NCBI GenBank assembly: GCA_020466095.1
Contig: CM035807.1
Coordinates: 61,088,731-61,152,730 of the forward strand
Source: Chlorops oryzae
Taxonomy: Eukaryota > Arthropoda > Insecta > Diptera > Chloropidae
Length of the DNA stretch: 64,000 nt
Reading direction: 5' to 3'
This document shows positions 30,020 through 42,900 of this stretch, piece by piece. Positions within the stretch are counted from its first letter, which is position 1; the number at the start of each line of letters is the position of its first letter. The notes beneath the pieces were generated by a model that was not told the origin of the DNA, searched no databases, and worked only from the letters and a program-made list of their open reading frames with translations. A program made the translations under genes and the position numbers.

Positions 30020-33000
30020 AGTACTTAGAATGAAATTTTCGTGTCAAAATTCTTATCTCAGAATTTGATAAAATTTTGCGCAAAGGCTTTTGATAAAGGA
30101 GCCAAGAATATTCTGCAAGTTTCATCAAAATCGGATACGGTCATAAAATTGAGCTTGACATTCGTGCTCCCTCCTCATCCCACAGTACTTAGAATAAAAT
30201 TTTTCGTGTCAAAATTTTTATCTCAGAATTTGATCTAACTTTGTGCAAAGGCTTTTGATTAAGGAGCCAAGAATATTCTGCAAGTTTAATCAAAATCGGA
30301 GACGGTCATAAAATCGAGCTTGACACTCGAGCTCCCTTCTTATCCCATAGTACTTAGAATGAAATTTTCGTGTCAAAATTTTTATCTCAGAATTTGATAA
30401 AATTTTGCGCAAAGGCTTTTGATAAAGGAGCCAAGAATATTCTGCAAATTTCATCAAAATCGGAGACGGTCATAAAATTGAGCTTGACAATCGTGCTCCC
30501 TCCTCATCCCATAGTACTTAGAATAAAATTTTTGGTTCAAAATTTTTAGCTCAGAAATTGATCAAACTTTGCGCAAAGGCTTTTGATAAAGGAGCCAAGA
30601 ATATTCTGCAAGTTTCATCGAATTCGGATACGGTCATAAAATCGAGCTTGACACTCGTGCTCCCTCCTCATCCCAAAGTAGGTACTTAGAATGAAATTTT
30701 TGGTTCGAAATTTTTATCTCAGAATTTGATCAAACTTTGCGCAAAGGCTTTTGATAAAGGAGTCAAGAATATTCTGCAAGTTTCATCAAAATCGGAGACG
30801 GTCATAAAATCGAGCTTGACACTCGTGCTCCCTCCTCATCCCATAGTACATAGAATTAAATTTTCGTGTCCAAAATTTTATCTCAGATTTTAATCATTTT
30901 TTCGCAAAAGCTTTTGATTAAGGAGTCAAGAATATTCTGCAGGTTTCATCAAATTCGGAGACGGTCATCAAATCGAGCTTGACACTCGTGCTCCCTCCTC
31001 ATGCCATAGTACTTAGAATGAAATTTTCGTGTCAAAATTCTTATCTCAGAATTTGATCAAACTTTGTGCAAAGGCTTTTGATAAAGGAGGCAAGAATATT
31101 CTGCAAGTTTCATCAAAATCGGAGACGGTCATAAAATCGAGCTTGACACTCGTGCTCCCTCCTCATGCCATAGTACTTAGAATGAAATTTTTGGTTCAAA
31201 ATTTTCATCTCAGAATTTGATGAAACTTTGTGCAAAGGCTTTTGATAAAGGAGCCAAGAATATTCTGCAAGGTTCATCAAAATCGGAGACGGTCATAAAA
31301 TCGAGCTTGACACTCGTGCTCCCTCCTCATGCCATAGTACTTAGAATGAAATTTTCGTGTCAAAATTCTTATCTCAGAATTTGATCAAACTTTGTGCAAA
31401 GGCTTTTGATAAAGGAGGCAAGAATATTCTGCAAGTTTCATCAAAATCGGAGACGGTCATAAAATCGAGCTTGACACTCGTGCTCCCTCCTCATGCCATA
31501 GTACTTAGAATGAAATTTTTGGTTCAACATTTTTATCTCAGAATTTGATGAAACTTTGTGCAAAGGCTTTTGATAAAGGAGCCATGAATATTCTGCAAGT
31601 TTCATCAAAATCGCAGACGGTCATAAAATCGAGCTTGACACTCGTGCTCCCTCCTCATGCCATTGTACTTAGAATGAAATTTTTGGTTCAAAATTTTTAT
31701 CTCAGAATTTGATGAAACTTTGTGCAAAGGCTTTTGATAAAGGAGCCAAGAATATTCTGCAAGTTTCATCAAAATCGGAGACGGTCATAAAATCGAGCTT
31801 GACACTCGTGCTCCCTCCTCATCCCATAGTACTTAGAATAAAATTTTTGGTTCAAAATTTTTAGCTCAGAAATTGATCAAACTTTGCGCAAAGGCTTTTG
31901 ATAAAGGAGCCAAGAATATTCTGCAAGTTTCATCAAAATCGGAGACGGTCATAAAATCGAGCTTGACACTCGTGCTCCCTCCTCATGCCATAGTACTTAG
32001 AATGAAATTTTCGTGTCAAAATTCTTATCTCAGAATTTGATCAAACTTTGTGCAAAGGCTTTTGATAAAGGAGGCAAGAATATTCTGCAAGTTTCATCAA
32101 AATCGGAGACGGTCATAAAATCGAGCTTGACACTCGTGCTCCCTCCTCATGCCATAGTACTTAGAATGAAATTTTTGGTTCAACATTTTTATCTCAGAAT
32201 TTGATGAAACTTTGTGCAAAGGCTTTTGATAAAGGAGCCAAGAATATTCTGCAAGTTTCATCAAAATCGGAGACGGTCATAAAATCGAGCTTGACACTCG
32301 TGCTCCCTCCTCATGCCATAGTACTTAGAATAAAATTTTTGGTTCAAAATTTTTATCTCAGAAATTTGATCAAACTTTGCGCAAAGGCTTTTGATAAAGG
32401 AGCCAAGAATATTCTGCAAGTTTCATCAAAATCGGAGACGGTCATAAAATCGAGCTTGACACTCGTGCTCCCTCCTCATGCCATAGTACTTAGAATGAAA
32501 TTTTCGTGTTCAAAATTTTATCTCAGAAATTTGATCAAACTTTGCGCAAAGGCTTTTGATAAAGGAGCCAATGAATATTCTGCAAGTTTCATCAAAATCG
32601 GAGACGGTCATAAAATCGAGCTTGACACTCGTGCTCCCTCCTCATCCCATTGTACTTAGAATGAAATTTTTGGTTCAAAATTTTTATCTCAGAATTTGAT
32701 CAAACTTTGTGCAAAGGCTTTTGATAAAGGAGCCAAGAATATTCTGCAAGTTTCATCAAAATCGGAGACGGTCATAAAATCGAGCTTGACACTCGTGCTC
32801 CCTTCTCATCCCATAGTACTTAGAATAAAATTTTGGTTCAAAATTATTTAGTCTCAGAATTGATCAAACTTTGCGCAAAGGCTTTTGATAAAGGAGCCAA
32901 GAATATTCTGCAAGTTTCATCAAAATCGGAGACGGTCATAAAATCGAGCTTGACACTCGTGCTCCCTCCTCATCCCATGTAGTACTTAGAATGAAATTTT

Positions 33001-36000
33001 TGGTTCAAAATTTTTATCTCAGAATTTGATCAAACTTTGCGCAAAGGCTTTTGATTAAGGAGTCAAGAATGTTCTGCAAGTTTCATCAAAATCGGAGACG
33101 GTCATAAAATCGAGCTTGACACTCGTGCTCCCTCCTCATCCCATAGTACTTAGAATTAAATTTTCGTGTCCAAAATTTTATCTCAGATTTTAATCAATTT
33201 TTTCGCAAAAGGCTTTTGATTAAGGAGTCAAGAATATTCTGCAGGTATCAAAATCGGAGACGGTCATCAAAATCGAGCTTGACACTCGTGCTCCCTCCTC
33301 ATCCCATTGTACTTAGAATGAAATTTTCGTGTCAAAATTTATATCTCAGAATTTGATCAAACTTTGTGCAAAGGCTTTTGATAAAGGAGCCAAGAATATT
33401 CTGCAAGTTTCATCAAAATCGCAGACGGTCATAAAATCGAGCTTGACACTCGTGCTCCCTCCTCATGCCATAGTACTTAGAATGAAATTTTTGGTTCAAA
33501 ATTTTTATCTCAGAATTTGATGAAACTTTGTGCAAAGGCTTTTGATAAAGGAGCCAAGAATATTCTGCAAGGTTTCATCAAAATCGGAGACGGTCATAAA
33601 ATCGAGCTTGACACTCGTGCTCCCTCCTCATGCCATAGTACTTAGAATGAAATTTTTGGTTCAAAATTCTTTATCTCAGAATTTGATCAAACTTTGTGCA
33701 AAGGCTTTTGATAAAGGAGGCAAGAATATTCTGCAAGTTTCATCAAAATCGGAGACGGTCATAAAATCGAGCTTGACACTCGTGCTCCCTCCTCATGCCA
33801 TAGTACTTAGAATGAAATTTTTGGTTCAACATTTTTATCTCAGAATTTGATGAAACTTTGTGCAAAGGCTTTTGATAAAGGAGCCAAGAATATTCTGCAA
33901 GTTTCATCAAAATCGGAGACGGTCATAAAATCGAGCTTGACACTCGTGCTCCCTCCTCATGCCATTGTACTTAGAATGAAATTTTTGGTTCAAAATTTTT
34001 ATCTCAGAATTTGATGAAACTTTGTGCAAAGGCTTTTGATAAAGGAGCCAAGAATATTCTGCAAGTTTCATCAAAATCGGAGACGGTCATAAAATCGAGC
34101 TTGACACTCGTGCTCCCTCCTCATGCCATAGTACTTAGAATAGAAATTATTTGGTTCAAAATTTTTAGCTCAGAAATTGATCAAACTTTGCGCAAAGGCT
34201 TTTGATAAAGGAGCCAAGAATATTCTGCAAGTTTCATCAAAATCGGAGACGGTCATAAAATCGAGCTTGACACTCGTGCTCCCTCCTCATGCCATAGTAC
34301 TTAGAATGAAATTTTCGTGTTCAAAATTCTTATGTCAGAATTTGATAAAACTTTGTGCAAAGGCTTTTGATAAAGGAGGCAAGAATATTCTGCAAGTTTC
34401 ATCAAAATCGGAGACGGTCATAAAATCGAGCTTGACACTCGTGCTCCCTCCTCATGCCATAGTACTTAGAATGAAATTTTTGGTTCAAACATTTTTATCT
34501 CAGAAATTTGATGAAACTTTGTGCAAAGGCTTTTGATAAAGGAGCCATGAATATTCTGCAAGTTTCATCAAAATCGCAGACGGTCATAAAATCGAGCTTG
34601 ACACTCGTGCTCCCTCCTCATGCCATAGTACTTAGAATGAAATTTTTGGTTCAAAATTTTTATCTCAGATTTGATGAAACTTTGTGCAAAGGCTTTTGAT
34701 AAAGGAGCAAGAATATTCTGCAAGTTTCATCAAAATCGGAGACGGTCATAAAATCGAGCTTGACACTCGTGCTCCCTCTCTCATCCCATAGTACTTAGAA
34801 TAAAATTTTTGGTTCAAAATTTTATCTCAGAATTTGATCAAACTTTGCGCAAAGGCTTTTGATAAAGGAGCCAAGAATATTCTGCAAGTTTCATCAAAAT
34901 CGGAGACGGTCATAAAATCGAGCTTGACACTCGTGCTCCCTCCTCATCCCAAAGTAGGTACTTAGAATGAAATTTTTGGTTCGAAATTTTTATCTCAGAA
35001 TTTGATCAAACTTTGCGCAAAGGCTTTTGATAAAGGAGTCAAGAATATTCTGCAAGTTTCATCAAAATCGGAGACGGTCATAAAATCGAGCTTGACACTC
35101 GTGCTCCCTCCTCATCCCATAGTACATAGAATTAAATTTTCGTGTCAAAAATTTTATCTCAGATTTTAATCATTTTTTCGCAAAAGCTTTTGATTAAGGA
35201 GTCAAGAATATTCTGCAAGGTCATCAAAATCGGAGACGGTCATAAAATCGAGCTTGACACTCGTGCTCCCTCCTCATCCCATAGTACTTAGAATGAAATT
35301 TTCGTGTCAAAATTTATATCTCAGAATTTGATCAAACTTTGTGCAAAGGCTTTTGATAAAGGAGCCAAGAATATTCTGCAAGTTTCATCAAAATCGGAGA
35401 CGGTCATAAAATCGAGCTTGACACTCGTGCTCCCTCCTCATGCCATAGTACTTAGAATGAAATTTTTGGTTCAAAATTTTCATCTCAGAATTTGATGAAA
35501 CTTTGTGCAAAGGCTTTTGATAAAGGAGCCAAGAATATTCTGCAAGTTTCATCAAAATCGGAGACGGTCATAAAATCGAGCTTGACACTCGTGCTCCCTC
35601 CTCATCCATAGTACTTAGAATAAAATTTTTGGTTCAAAATTTTAGCTCAGAATTGATCAAACTTTGCGCAAAGGCTTTTGATAAAGGAGCCAAGAATATT
35701 CTGCAAGTTTCATCAAAATCGGAGACGGTCATAAAATCGAGCTTGACACTCGTGCTCCCTCCTCATGCCATAGTACTTAGAATGAAATTTTCGGTGTCAA
35801 AATTTTTATCTCAGAATTTGATAAACTTTGTGCAAAGGCTTTTGATAAAGGAGCAAGAATATTCTGCAAGTTTCATCAAAATCGGAGACGGTCATAAAAT
35901 CGAGCTTGACACTCGTGCTCCCTCCTCATGCCATAGTACTTAGAATGAAATTTTTGGTTCAAAATTTTTATCTCAGAATTTGATGAAACTTTGTGCAAAG

Positions 36001-39000
36001 GCTTTTGATAAAGGAGCCAAGAATATTCTGCAAGTTTCATCAAAATCGGAGACGGTCATAAAATCGAGCTTGACACTCGTGCTCCCTCCTCATGCCATTG
36101 TACTTAGAATGAAATTTTTGGTTCAAAATTTTTATCTCAGATTTGATGAAACTTTGTGCAAAGGCTTTTGATAAAGGAGCCAAGAATATTCTGCAAGTTT
36201 CATCAAAATCGGAGACGGTCATAAAATCGAGCTTGACACTCGTGCTCCCTCCTCATCCCATAGTACTTAGAATGAAATTTTTGGTTCAAAATTTTATCTC
36301 AGAAATTTGATAAACTTTGCGCAAAGGCTTTTGATAAAGGAGCCAAGAATATTCTGCAAGTTTCATCAAAATCGGAGACGGTCATAAAATCGAGCTTGAC
36401 ACTCGTGCTCCCTCCTCATCCCAGTAGTACTTAGAATGAAATTTTTGGTTCAAAATTTTATCTCAGAATTTGATCAAACTTTGCGCAAAGGCTTTTGATA
36501 AAGGAGTCAAGAATATTCTGCAAGTTTCATCAAATCGGAGACGGTCATAAAATCGAGCTTGACACTCGTGCTCCCTCCTCATCCCATAGTACTTAGAATT
36601 AAATTTTCGTGTCAAAATTTTATCTCAGATTTTAATACATTTTTTCGCAAAAGCTTTTGATTAAGGAGTCAAGAATATTCTGCAAGTTTCATCAAAATTC
36701 GGAGACGGTCATAAAATCGAGCTTGACACTCGTGCTCCCTCCTCATCCCATTGTACTTAGAATGAAATTTTCGTGTCAAAATTTATATCTCAGAATTTGA
36801 TCAAACTTTGTGCAAAGGCTTTTGATTAAGGAGCCAAGAATATTCTGCAAGTTTCATCAAAATGGCAGACGGTCATAAAATCGAGCTTGACACTCGTGCT
36901 CCCTCCTCATGCCATAGTACTTAGAATGAAATTTTTGGTTCAAAATTTTCATCTCAGAATTTGATGAAACTTTGTGCAAAGGCTTTTGATAAAGGAGCCA
37001 AGAATATTCTGCAAGTTTCATCAAAATCGGAGACGGTCATAAAATCGAGCTTGACACTCGTGCTCCCTCCTCATCCATAGTACATAGAATGAAATTTTTG
37101 TGTCCAAAATTTTTATCTCAGATTTTATCATTTTTTCGCAAAAGGCTTTTGATTAAGGAGTCAAGAATATTCTGCAGGTTTCATCAAATTCGGAGACGGT
37201 CATCAAATCGAGCTTGACACTCGTGCTCCCTCCTCATCCCATTGTACTTAGAATGAAATTTTCGTGTCAAAATTTATATCTCAGAATTTGATCAAACTTT
37301 GTGCAAAGGCTTTTGATTAAGGAGCCAAGAATATTCTGCAAGTTTCATCAAAATGGCAGACGGTCATAAAATCGAGCTTGACACTCGTGCTCCCTCCTCA
37401 TGCCATAGTACTTAGAATGAAATTTTTGGTTCAAAATTTTCATCTCAGAATTTGATGAAACTTTGTGCAAAGGCTTTTGATAAAGGAGCCAAGAATATTC
37501 TGCAAGTTTCATCAAAATCGGAGACGGTCATAAAATCGAGCTTGACACTCGTGCTCCCTCCTCATGCCATAGTACTTAGAATGAAATTTTCGTGTCAAAA
37601 TTTTTATCTCAGAATTTGATCAAACTTTGTGCAAAGGCTTTTGATAAAGGAGCAAGAATATTCTGCAAGTTTCATCAAAATCGGAGACGGTCATAAAATC
37701 GAGCTTGACACTCGTGCTCCCTCCTCATGCCATAGTACTTAGAATGAAATTTTTGGTTCAAATTTTTATCTCAGAATTTGATGAAACTTTGTGCAAAGGC
37801 TTTTGATAAAGGAGCCAAGAATATTCTGCAAGTTTCATCAAAATCGCAGACGGTCATAAAATCGAGCTTGACACTCGTGCTCCCTCCTCATGCCATTGTA
37901 CTTAGAATGAAATTTTTGGTTCAAAATTTTTATCTCAGAATTTGATGAAACTTTGTGCAAAGGCTTTTGATAAAGGAGCCAAGAATATTCTGCAGGTTTC
38001 ATCAAAATCGGAGACGGTCATAAAATCGAGCTTGACACTCGTGCTCCCTCCTCATGCCATAGTACTTAGAATGAAATTTTCGTGTCAAAATTTTTATCTC
38101 AGAATTTGATAAAATTTTGCGCAAAGGCTTTTGATAAAGGAGCCAAGAATATTCTGCAAGTTTCATCAAAATCGGAGACGGTCATAAAATCGAGCTTGAC
38201 ACTCGTGCTCCCTCCTCATGCCATAGTACTTAGAATAAATTTTTCGTGTCAAAATTTTTATCTCAGAATTTGATCAAACTTTGTGCAAAGGCTTTTGATT
38301 AAGGAGCCAAGAATATTCTGCAAGTTTCATCAAAATCAGAGACGGTCATAAAATCGAGCTTGACACTCGTGCCCCCTCCTCATGCCATAGTACTTAGAAT
38401 GAAATTTTTGGTTCAAAATTTTTATCTCAGAATTTGATGAAACTTTGTGCAAAGGCTTTTGATAAAGGAGCCAAGAATATTCTGCAAGTTTCATCAAAAT
38501 CGGAGACGGTCATAAAATCGAGCTTGACACTCGTGCTCCCTCCTCATGCCATAGTACTTAGAATGAAATTTTCGTGTCAAAATTCTTATCTCAGAATTTG
38601 ATGAAACTTTGTGCAAAGGCTTTTGATAAAGGAGGCAAGAATATTCTGCAAGTTTCATCAAAATCGGAGACGGTCATAAAATCAAACTTGACACTCGTGC
38701 TCCCTCCTCATGCCATAGTACTTAGAATGAAATTTTTGGTTCAACATTTTTATCTCAGAATTTGATGAAACTTTGTGCAAAGGCTTTTGATAAAGGAGCC
38801 ATGAATATTCTGCAAGTTTCATCAAAATCGCAGACGGTCATAAAATCGAGCTTGACACTCGTGCTCCCTCCTCATGCCATTGTACTTGAATGAAATTTTG
38901 GTTCAAAATTTTTATCTCAGAATTTGATGAAACTTTGTGCAAAGGCTTTTGATAAAGGAGCCAAGAATATTCTGCAAGTTTCATCAAAATCTGAGACGGT

Positions 39001-39897
39001 CATAAAATCGAGCTTGACACTCGTGCTCCCTCCTCATCCCATAGTACTTAGAATAAAATTTTTGGTTCAAAATTTTTACTCAGAATTTGATCAAACTTTG
39101 CGCAAAGGCTTTTGATAAAGGAGCCAAGAATATTTTACAAGTTTCATCAAATTCGGAACGGTCATAAAATCGAGCTTGACACTCGTGCTCCCTCCTCATC
39201 CCAAGTAGTACTTAGAATGAAATTTTTGGTTCGAAATTTTTTATCTCAGAATTTGATCAAACTTTGCGCAAAGGCTTTTGATTAAAGGAGTCAAGAATAT
39301 TCTGCAAGTTTCATCAAAATCGGAGACGGTCATAAAATCGAGCTTGACACTCGTGCTCCCTCCTCATCCCATTGTACTTAGAATGAAATTTTCGTGTCAA
39401 AATTTATATCTCAGAATTTGATCAAACTTTGTGCAAAGGCTTTTGATTAAGGAGCCAAGAATATTCTGCAAGTTTCATCAAAATCGCAGACGGTCATAAA
39501 ATCGAGCTTGACACTCGTGCTCCCTCCTCATGCCATAGTACTTAGAATGAAATTTTTGGTTCAAAATTTTCATCTCAGAATTTGATGAATTTTGTGCAAA
39601 GGCTTTTGATAAAGGAGCCAAGAATATTCTGCAAGTTTCATCAAAATCGGAGACGGTCATAAAATCGAGCTTGACACTCGTGCTCCCTCCTCATGCCATA
39701 GTACTTAGAATGAAATTTTTGGTTCAAAATTTTTATCTCAGAATTTAATGAAACTTTGTGCAAAGGCTTTTGATAAAGGAGCCAAGAATATTCTGCAAGT
39801 TTCATCAAAATCGGAGACGGTCATAAAATCGAGCTTGACACTCGTGCTCCCTCCTCATGCCATAGTACTTAGAATGAAATTTTTGGTTCAAAATTTT

Positions 39898-39997
39898 NNN
39901 NNNNNNNNNNNNNNNNNNNNNNNNNNNNNNNNNNNNNNNNNNNNNNNNNNNNNNNNNNNNNNNNNNNNNNNNNNNNNNNNNNNNNNNNNNNNNNNNN
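39898..39997. other. Assembly gap (100 N) in satellite
   Basis: Exactly 100 N between two satellite monomers of the same orientation; the true length of the array is unknown. Confidence 0.99.
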
Positions 39998-42900
39998 TGT
40001 CAAAATTTTTATCTCAGAATTTGATCAAACTTTGTGCAAAGGCTTTTGATTAAGGAGCCAAGAATATTCTGCAAGTTTCATCAAAATCGGAGACGGTCAT
40101 AAAATCGAGCTTGAACTCGTGCTCCCTCCTCTCCCATAGTACCTAGAATGAAATTTTCGTGTCAAAATTTTTTACTCAGAACTTTATAAACTTTGTGCAA
40201 AGGCTTTTGACAAAGGAGCAAGAATATTCTGCAAGTTTCATCAAAATCGGAGACGGTCATAAAATCGAGCTTGACACTCGTGCTCCCTCCTCATGCCATA
40301 GTATTAGAATGAAATTTTTGTTCAAATTTTTATCTCAGAATTTGATGAAACTTGTGCAAAGGCTTTTGATTAAGGAGCCAAGAATATTTTGCAAGTTTCA
40401 TCAAAATCGGAGACGGTCATAAAATCGAGCTTGCCACTCGTGCTCCCTCCTCATGCCATAGTACTTAGAATGAAATTTTCGTGTCAAAATTTTTATCTCA
40501 GAATTTGATCAAACTTTGTGCAAGGGCTTTTGATAAAGGTGCCAAGAATATTCTGCAAGTTTCATCAAAATCGGAGACGGTCATAAAATCGAGCTTGACA
40601 CTCGTGCTCCCTCCTCATGCCATAGTACTTAGAATGAAATTTTCGTGTCAAAATTTTTATCTCAGAATTTGATCAAACTTTGTGCAAAGGCTTTTGATAA
40701 AGGAGCCAAGAATATTCTGAAGTTTCATCAAAATCGGAGACGGTCATAAAATCGAGCTTGACACTCGTGCTCCCCCTCATGCCATAGTACTTAGAATGAA
40801 ATTTTCGTGTCAAAATTTTTATCTCAGAATTTGATCAAACTTTGTGCAAAGGCTTTTGATTAAGGAGCCAAGAATATTCTGCAAGTTTCATCAAAATCGG
40901 AGACGGTCATAAAATCGAGCTTGCACTCGTGCTCCCTCCTCATGCCATAGTACTTAGAATGAAATTTTCGTGTCAAAATTTTTATCTCAGAATTTGATCA
41001 AACTTTGTGCAAGGGCTTTTGATAAAGGGCCAAGAATATTCTGCAAGTTTCATCAAAATCGGAGACGGTCATAAAATCGAGTTTGACACTCGTGCTCCCT
41101 CCTCATGCCATAGTACTTAGAATGAAATTTTCGTGTCAAAATTTTTATTTTAGAATTTGATCAAACTTTGTGCAAAGGCTTTTGATAAAGGAGCCAAGAA
41201 TATTCTGCAAGTTTCATCAAAATCGGAGACGGTCATAAAATCGAGCTTGACACTCGTGCTCCCTCCTCATGCCATAGTACTTAGAATGAAATTTTCGTGT
41301 CAAAATTTTTATCTCAGAATTTGATCAAACTTTGTGCAAAGGCTTTTGATTAAGGAGCCAAGAATATTCTGCAAGTTTCATCAAAATCGGAGACGGTCAT
41401 AAAATCGAGCTTGACACTCGTGCTCCCTCCTCATCCCATAGTACTTAGAATGAAATTTTCGTGTCAAAATTTTTATCTCAGAATTTGATCAAACTTTGTG
41501 CAAAGGCTTTTGATTAAGGAGCCAAGAATATTCTGCAAGTTTCATCAAAATCGGAGACGGTCATAAAATCGAGCTTGACACTCGTGCTCCCTCCTCGTCC
41601 CATAGTACCTAGAATGAAATTTGCGTGTCAAAATTTTTATCTCAGAACTTTATGAAACTTTGTGCAAAGGCTTTTGATAAAGGAGGCAAGAATATTCTGC
41701 AAGTTTCATCAAAATCGGAGACGGTCATAAAATCGAGCTTGACACTCGTGCTCCCTCCTCATGCCATAGTACTTAGAATGAAATTTTTGGTTCAAAATTT
41801 TTATCTCAGAATTTGATCAAACTTTGTGCAAAGGCTTTTGATTAAGGAGCCAAGAATATTTTGCAAGTTTCATCAAAATCGGAGACGGTCATAAAATCGA
41901 GCTTGCCACTCGTGCTCCCTCCTCATGCCATAGTACTTAGAATGAAATTTTCGTGTCAAAATTTTTATCTCAGAATTTGATCAAACTTTGTGCAAAGGGC
42001 TTTTGATTAAGGTGCCAAGAATATTCTGCAAGTTTCATCAAAATCGGAGACGGTCATAAAATCGAGCTTGACACTCGTGCTCCCTCCTCATGCCATAGTA
42101 CTTAGAATGAAATTTTCGTGTCAAAATTTTTATCTCAGAATTTGATGAAACTTTGTGCAAAGGCTTTTGATTAAGGAGCCAAGAATATTCTGCAAGTTTC
42201 ATCAAAATCGGAGACGGTCATAAAATCGAGCTTGACACTCGTGCTCCCTCCTCATGCCATAGTACTTAGAATGAAATTTTCGTGTCAAAATTTTTATCTC
42301 AGAATTTGATCAAACTTTGTGCAAAGGCTTTTGATTAAGGAGCCAAGAATATTCTGCAAGTTTCATCAAAATCGGAGACGGTCATAAAATCGAGCTTGAC
42401 ACTCGTGCTCCCTCCTCATGCCATAGTACTTAGAATGAAATTTTCGTGTCAAAATTTTTATCTCAGAATTTGATCAAACTTTGTGCAAAGGCTTTTGATA
42501 AAGGAGCCAAGAATATTCTGCAAGTTTCATCAAAATCGGAGACGGTCATAAAATCGAGTTTGACACTCGTGCTCCCTCCTCATGCCATAGTACTTAGAAT
42601 GAAATTTTTGGTGTCAAAATTTTTATTTCAGAATTTAATCAAACTTTGTGCAAGGGCTTTTGATAAAGGAGCCAAGAATATTCTGCAAGTTTCATCAAAA
42701 TCGGAGACGGTCATAAAATCGAGCTTGACACTCGTGCTCCCTCCTCATGCCATAGTACTTAGAATGAAATTTTCATGTCAAAATTTTTATATCAGGAATT
42801 TGATAAACTTTGTGCAAAGGCTTTTGATTAAGGAGCCAAGAATATTCTGCAAGTTTCATCAAAATCGGAGACGGTCATAAAATCGAGCTTGACACTCGTG

